From UBA1774 sp045628925 (GTDB taxonomy: Bacteria > Bacillota > Clostridia > Oscillospirales > Oscillospiraceae): a stretch of DNA of 26,105 bases. The first letter of the stretch is position 1; every line of letters starts with the position of its first letter. The notes under the pieces are model-generated. The model was not told the origin of the DNA. It did not search any database and was given only the letters and a program-made list of their open reading frames with translations. Made by a program: the position numbers and the translations under genes. Where the stretch lies: positions 1-26,105 of the forward strand of contig JAZQQF010000056.1 in the NCBI GenBank assembly GCA_045628925.1, written 5' to 3'. This document shows, piece by piece, positions 22,505 to 26,105 of the stretch.

Positions 22505-23373
22505 TCCGCATCCTCCTCATCCGCAGGGATATACTGCCGCCCGACCCCGTAGACCCGCATGGCCCGTTTGGGGTCCGGCAGCGTCAGATGTGCCAGCGTG
22601 AGCAGACCGATCAGTCGGATGGTGGGAACCGAGCAGTAATACGGCGTTTCGCTTTTCAAACCGGCACGGGCGCAGATCGACGCCTCCACCGCGCCCGCAA
22701 GAAACGCTGACGCCGTTTCTTCGGAGACCCCGGCTTTTTCCGCCAGATACCCGGCGGAGTAGAAGTCGCTGACATTCGACTGAATGACCACGCGCAGGCA
22801 GCGGAGGTTTTCCACCGTGGAGAGCAGACGGAAGAGCGCCGCCATCCGCTCCCCGTCGGTCAGGAGCCAGCGGTAATTCTCTTTGTGGGGGAACAGGAGC
22901 AGGGAGAGGTTCGCGTCCGGCCCCGTATACAGCGCGTCCATCATGCCGCCGTAATACATCGTTTCCAGCAGGCGGTCTCCGCCGATGAGATCCACCGGGC
23001 TTTCCGGCGGCTGCAGCGGTTCCGGCGCGCCGCGTGATTGTCCGTAAGCCTTCATGCCCGGTATTGACAGCCCTTCCATGACGGCATGACTCAGCCCGAA
23101 GGCCCGCTGCGCCGCCGCCTGTACGGGGAGGGCGTTCAGCTCCGCCGTGACGCCCTCGCTGGGTGCGCCCGCTTCCCGGAGAAATTCTGCGGGCGGGATG
23201 GCGTAAATCTCCGCCATGCGGCAGAGCGTGGAAATGTCCGGCTCCGTTTCGCCCGTCTCCCATTTGGAAACGCTGCGGTCGGAGATGCCCAGCGCGTCGG
23301 CCAGCTGCTTCTGGGTCATGCCGCGGGCCTTCCGCAGCCGGACGAGGTTTTCGGTGAAGGTTTCCCGGTTCAT
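22501..23373 (-). CDS. XRE family transcriptional regulator (first of the pair)
   Basis: ATG 23373 is chosen because AAGGAGG lies 7 bases upstream; the frame stays open further but with no ribosome binding site. The 290-residue protein has an N-terminal helix-turn-helix (about 5-60): LVRLRKARGMTQKQLADALGISDRSVSKWETGETEPD. A variable middle follows, then a C-terminal region (SEETASAFLAGAVEASI, then ETPYYCSVPTIRLIGLLTLAHLTL) like that of its partner. The SEET unit may form a small winged-helix-type fold. The two genes look like an old tandem duplication. A promoter lies at 23402-23430. Role and ligand are unknown. Confidence 0.88.
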   Translation of the reverse strand: MNRETFTENLVRLRKARGMTQKQLADALGISDRSVSKWETGETEPDISTLCRMAEIYAIPPAEFLREAGAPSEGVTAELNALPVQAAAQRAFGLSHAVMEGLSIPGMKAYGQSRGAPEPLQPPESPVDLIGGDRLLETMYYGGMMDALYTGPDANLSLLLFPHKENYRWLLTDGERMAALFRLLSTVENLRCLRVVIQSNVSDFYSAGYLAEKAGVSEETASAFLAGAVEASICARAGLKSETPYYCSVPTIRLIGLLTLAHLTLPDPKRAMRVYGVGRQYIPADEEDAE

Positions 23374-23401
23374 GTCTGCGCCTCCTTTTCGATTTGCCTG
23401 T

Positions 23402-23430
23402 AGCATAAACGAAACGCTGCGGGGAGTCAA
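23402..23430 (-). promoter_or_regulatory. Promoter of the XRE regulator pair
   Basis: On the minus strand: TTGACT (23425-23430), a 17-base spacer, TATGCT (23402-23407), 29 bases before the start codon of the first regulator. Confidence 0.72.
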
Positions 23431-23477
23431 AAACGAAAACGGGGAGAAATTCCCGGAAAACGGGAGCGACGAAGGCG

Positions 23478-23508
23478 TAAAAATCCCCGGAAGCGGGTGC
23501 TTCCGGGG
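23478..23508 (-). terminator. Intrinsic terminator of the small membrane protein gene
   Basis: A perfect 10-bp stem (23485-23494 with 23499-23508) with a four-base loop is followed on the minus strand by ATTTTTA. It lies about 90 bases past the small membrane protein's stop codon, beyond the repeat pair. Confidence 0.78.
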
Positions 23509-23514
23509 GAACGT

Positions 23515-23538
23515 GGGCGCATCCTGATGCGCCCCTAC
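23515..23538 (-). repeat. Dispersed palindromic repeat, variant copy 2
   Basis: On the minus strand the unit begins GTAGGGGCG, as in the other copies, but its arms are GGGCGCATC and GATGCGCCC (+ strand 23515-23523 and 23526-23534). Both arms changed together, so pairing is kept. It lies inverted to copy 3, 26 bases away. Confidence 0.75.
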
Positions 23539-23564
23539 GGTACGGCTATTCGACTTCCCACCCT

Positions 23565-23588
23565 GTAGGGGCGATTCACGAATCACCC
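23565..23588 (+). repeat. Dispersed palindromic repeat, copy 3
   Basis: The 24 bases differ from copy 1 (5502-5525) at a single position (A for G at 23585). The same GTAGGGGCG start and AC loop are present. Together with copy 2 it forms an inverted pair of GTAGGGGCG ends, in the 3' untranslated region of the small membrane protein gene. Confidence 0.8.
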
Positions 23589-23598
23589 GCTTCCTGTT

Positions 23599-23964
23599 TC
23601 AGACGGGCAGCGCCGCGCCGAGGCGGAGAATGAGCAGCAGCCCGGCGGCGATGTTGGCGGCGCTGAGGAGCGGGAGGAACAGCCGCACGAGCGTTCGTTT
23701 TTCCTTCAGCAGCAGGATGTCGCAGACGAAGCTGGCGATGCCGCAGAGGAGCGCCGCGAAGGGATAGAGCAGCATGGCGGAGGCCGCGATGGTACGCACC
23801 AGATCCCCCAGCCAGCCGCCGCCCATGATGAGCTGCAGGTATTCAAAAATCAGAAAGACGAACAGCAGCAGGAAGGGCAGAATATGCGTCAGCAGCGCCG
23901 CCCGTATGAGCGCCGCGCCCTTGTCTCCCTTGCCGCGCAGGGGAAGGATCGTTGTCCGTTTCAT
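23599..23964 (-). CDS. Small hydrophobic membrane protein, unknown function
   Basis: ATG 23964 is chosen since AAAGGAGG lies 7 bases upstream; a TTG further upstream would include that site in the coding region. The 121 residues start with a basic segment (MKRTTILPLRGKGDKG) and have about three membrane spans: LLTHILPFLLLFVFLIFEYL (about 24-43), a middle span near 60-87, and LFLPLLSAANIAAGLLLILRL near the C-terminus. I do not recognise a family. It has its own promoter and terminator, and the latter lies past the palindromic repeat pair. Confidence 0.72.
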   Translation of the reverse strand: MKRTTILPLRGKGDKGAALIRAALLTHILPFLLLFVFLIFEYLQLIMGGGWLGDLVRTIAASAMLLYPFAALLCGIASFVCDILLLKEKRTLVRLFLPLLSAANIAAGLLLILRLGAALPV

Positions 23965-23993
23965 CTGTTCGCCTCCTTTCAACTCCTGCCATT

Positions 23994-24022
23994 ATCTTAC
24001 CACATCGGGACGGATTTGGCAA
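23994..24022 (-). promoter_or_regulatory. Promoter of the small membrane protein gene
   Basis: On the minus strand: TTGCCA (24017-24022), a 17-base spacer ending in TGG, TAAGAT (23994-23999), about 30 bases before the ATG. It is divergent from the promoter at 24051-24080. Confidence 0.68.
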
Positions 24023-24050
24023 GCATCCTGCCGCGAAGCGGGAAAAGCCC

Positions 24051-24080
24051 TTGCAGGCAGGCCCCGAAATATGGTAAACT
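24051..24080 (+). promoter_or_regulatory. Promoter of the C_GCAxxG_C_C / CoA-disulfide reductase operon
   Basis: TTGCAG (24051-24056), an 18-base spacer ending in ATATGG, TAAACT (24075-24080), 63 bases before the start codon. The AAATATGGTA core and a following AGAAAAA are shared with the promoter at 10511-10539. Confidence 0.68.
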
Positions 24081-24143
24081 GTAGAAAAACGATCCCTGTG
24101 CGCCGCACAGGCTGTGAAAAACGGAAAAGGAGAACCCAAAACC

Positions 24144-24650
24144 ATGACAAAAGCGGAAATCATCGACCTCTGCGGAAAGACCGCACGGGAAGCCCAGATC
24201 CGGGACGACGTCTGTTCCCGGAGCCTGCTCATCGGTCTGAAGGCCTACTTCGACTTTATCCCGGACGAGCTGATCCGGGCCTCCGCCAGCCTCTGCGGCG
24301 GCGCGGGCGCGGCCAGCGGCAGCTGCGGCGCTTATACCTGCTCACAGCTGGCGGTGGGCTGGAAATACAATGTGCCGCTGGAGGAGGAACTGAAGGACCC
24401 CTCCAAATTCGACCTGAACCAGCAGAAGTTCATGGGCTGGCGCGACCGGTTCCTGCAGGAATTCGGCACCACCCTTTGCCCGGAAATCCAAAAGCAGGTC
24501 TATGGCAGAAGCTATTATTTCACGAAGCCGGAGGATTGCGAGGTCTATTTCCAGATCACCGACCATGCGACGCAGTGCGCGAACATCGTGGAAAAGGCCG
24601 CCCGGCTCTGCGCGGAATACTTATTAGAGGACGAGAATATTCCCGAATAA
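24144..24650 (+). CDS. C_GCAxxG_C_C family redox protein
   Basis: The 168-residue protein fits the family named after its Cys pattern. The core reads CGGAGAASGSCG (Cys51 to Cys61), with Cys66 soon after, then Cys112 in FGTTLCPEI, Cys132, Cys145 and Cys156. The common core has Cys in the GCAG position, which here is GGAG, so one usual Cys is missing. Family members are thought to be redox-active or metal-binding, but their reaction is not established. AAAGGAG lies upstream of ATG 24144. It is followed 19 bases later by a CoA-disulfide reductase-like gene; the pairing suggests thiol, sulfur or electron-transfer metabolism. Confidence 0.87.
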   Translation: MTKAEIIDLCGKTAREAQIRDDVCSRSLLIGLKAYFDFIPDELIRASASLCGGAGAASGSCGAYTCSQLAVGWKYNVPLEEELKDPSKFDLNQQKFMGWRDRFLQEFGTTLCPEIQKQVYGRSYYFTKPEDCEVYFQITDHATQCANIVEKAARLCAEYLLEDENIPE

Positions 24651-24669
24651 TAACTTGGAGGAACCCATT

Positions 24670-26105
24670 ATGAGCAAGATCATCATCGTCGGCGGCGTTG
24701 CCGGAGGCGCGACCGCTGCGGCACGTATCCGCCGACTGGACGAAAGCGCGGAGATTACCATTTACGAGCGCTCCGGCTTCGTGAGCTACGGGAACTGCGG
24801 CCTGCCCTATTATATCGGCGGCGTCATCACGGACCGGGACGAGCTGACCCTCCAGAGCCCCGAGGGGTTCTGGAGCCGCTACCGCGTCTGCGTGAAGGTG
24901 AAGCATGAGGTCACTGCCATTGATCCTGCGGCGAAGACCGTCACCGTGAAAGATCTGGAATCAGGTGAGACCTTTACCGACAGCTACGACAAGCTCCTGC
25001 TGGCCCCCGGCGCGAAGCCCACCATGCCGCCGCTGAAGGGGCTGGACAGCAGCCGTCTCTTCACCCTGCGCACCGTGGAGGACACGCTGCGCATCAAGGC
25101 CTTCATCGAGGAAGCAAAGCCGAAGTCTGCCGTGCTGGTGGGCGGCGGCGCCATCGGGCTGGAAATGGCGGAAAACCTGCTGGGCCTCGGCATGGAGGTC
25201 ACGGTGCTGGACGCGCAGAAGCAGGTGCTGAGCCAGATCGACCCCTGCATGGCCTCCTTCGTCCACGCCTATCTGAAGGAAAAGGGCATGAAGCTGGTGC
25301 TGGGCAAGGGCGTGGCCGGATTTGAGGAAAAGGACGGGAAGATCTATACCGGTGTGGACGGCGGCGAAACGCTGGAATCCGAGCTGGTCATCTTCGCCAT
25401 CGGCGTGACGCCGGACACCACGCTGGCAAAGGACGCGGGCCTCAAACTGGGTCTGCGCGGCAGCATCGAAGTGAACGAAAAGATGGAGACCAGCGCGAAG
25501 GATGTTTACGCCGTGGGCGACGCGGTGCAGATCGTGAACCGCGTTTCCGGCGAAAAGGCGCTCATCGCCCTCGCCGGTCCCGCCAACAAGCAGGCACGCA
25601 TCGCGGCGGACAATCTCTGCGGCGGCGATTCGGCGTACAGGGGCGGCATCGGCTCCAGCGTGGTGAAGCTCTTCGACATGACCGTCGCGGCAACGGGTCT
25701 GAACGAGAAGACCGCCGCCGCGCTGGGACTCGATTACGAATACGTCATCCTCTCGCCCGACGACCACGCGGGCTATTATCCCGGCGGCGAGACGATGACC
25801 GTCAAGGTCGTGTTTGAAAAGGGCAGCGGCAAAATCCTCGGCGCACAGATCGTGGGCGGCAGGGGCGTTGACAAGCGCATCGACGTGTTCGCCACGGCGA
25901 TCTATGCGGGCATGACCGGCAGCGACCTCAGGGAGCTCGACCTTGCCTACGCGCCGCCGTTCTCCTCCGCGAAGGACCCGGTGAATATGGCGGGCTTCAT
26001 GATCGAGAACATCGTCACCGGCAAGGTGAAGCAGTTCTACCTGAAGGACCTGCCGAATCTCCCGAAGGACGGCAGCGTGACCCTGCTGGACGTGCGCACG
26101 CCGGA
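24670..26105 (+). CDS. CoA-disulfide reductase / NADH oxidase-like flavoprotein with start of rhodanese domain, 3' truncated by window
   Basis: The gene starts at ATG 24670 (GGAGGA upstream) and runs past the window end; 478 complete codons are visible. The FAD motif is GGVAGG (8-13), and the redox-active Cys43 lies in YGNCGLPYY. A second nucleotide motif, VGGGAIGLEMAE, and the FAD-binding VYAVGDAV follow. The C-terminal dimerisation domain is complete. The last visible residues, DGSVTLLDVRTP, are the start of a rhodanese domain, as in CoADR-rhodanese fusions. Such enzymes reduce CoA disulfides, per/polysulfides or oxygen using NAD(P)H. Whether the rhodanese has its catalytic Cys cannot be seen here. 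It is co-transcribed with the C_GCAxxG_C_C protein. Confidence 0.93.
   Translation, partial: MSKIIIVGGVAGGATAAARIRRLDESAEITIYERSGFVSYGNCGLPYYIGGVITDRDELTLQSPEGFWSRYRVCVKVKHEVTAIDPAAKTVTVKDLESGETFTDSYDKLLLAPGAKPTMPPLKGLDSSRLFTLRTVEDTLRIKAFIEEAKPKSAVLVGGGAIGLEMAENLLGLGMEVTVLDAQKQVLSQIDPCMASFVHAYLKEKGMKLVLGKGVAGFEEKDGKIYTGVDGGETLESELVIFAIGVTPDTTLAKDAGLKLGLRGSIEVNEKMETSAKDVYAVGDAVQIVNRVSGEKALIALAGPANKQARIAADNLCGGDSAYRGGIGSSVVKLFDMTVAATGLNEKTAAALGLDYEYVILSPDDHAGYYPGGETMTVKVVFEKGSGKILGAQIVGGRGVDKRIDVFATAIYAGMTGSDLRELDLAYAPPFSSAKDPVNMAGFMIENIVTGKVKQFYLKDLPNLPKDGSVTLLDVRTP

Noticed and set aside
23515..23588. CRISPR array or insertion sequence at the repeat pair
   Set aside because: There are only two short inverted copies, no regular spacers, no cas gene and no transposase; it fits a REP-like element better.

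Overview
The window is GC-rich, densely packed bacterial DNA with short intergenic gaps, AGGAGG-type ribosome binding sites and sigma-A-like promoters. The gene set (BKACE/CoA-transferase catabolism, a 4Fe-4S Old Yellow Enzyme fusion, a CoA-disulfide reductase, a C_GCAxxG_C_C protein, small Clostridia-type proteins) suggests an anaerobic gut Clostridia member, probably an Oscillospiraceae relative. That placement is inference; no rRNA or marker gene is present.

Layout. 1-5478 (+): the 3' end of a cyclase-family hydrolase, then a 3-hydroxyacyl-CoA-dehydrogenase-like enzyme, a beta-keto acid cleavage enzyme, both subunits of a CoA transferase and a sodium:solute symporter ending at a strong terminator. 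This looks like an uptake-and-degradation module for an unidentified 3-hydroxy acid. 5569-10499 (-): a small basic protein gene with its own consensus promoter and a terminator INSIDE its reading frame, and, upstream of it, an apparent operon (OYE-type flavoenzyme, duplicated-domain lipoprotein, peptide deformylase, SDR) driven from a near-consensus promoter. 10511-11960 (+): a MIF/4-OT-like tautomerase and a PAP2 phosphatase, divergent from the OYE operon. 11989-15924 (-): a GH36 alpha-galactosidase and a carbohydrate-binding lipoprotein. 15991-19964 (+): a four-gene overlapping operon (DUF4867, two Gfo/Idh/MocA oxidoreductases, an adenosine-deaminase-like protein) behind a TTGACA promoter. 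20003-21689 (-): a fumarate-reductase-like flavoprotein without the usual fumarate-reductase active-site residues. 21701-23430 (-): two overlapping, apparently paralogous XRE regulators. 23478-24022 (-): a small membrane protein gene and a pair of palindromic repeats. 24051-26105 (+): a C_GCAxxG_C_C protein and a CoA-disulfide reductase-like protein cut by the window end.

Most striking item: the small gene starting at 5751 (-). It has a TTGACA-17-TATGAT promoter, an AGGAGG site and an intrinsic terminator covering codons 46-61, with no stop codon before the U-tract. Its mRNA should therefore be non-stop, the arrangement known for the ribosome-rescue factors ArfA and BrfA. No tRNA, rRNA, CRISPR array, insertion sequence or prophage was seen.
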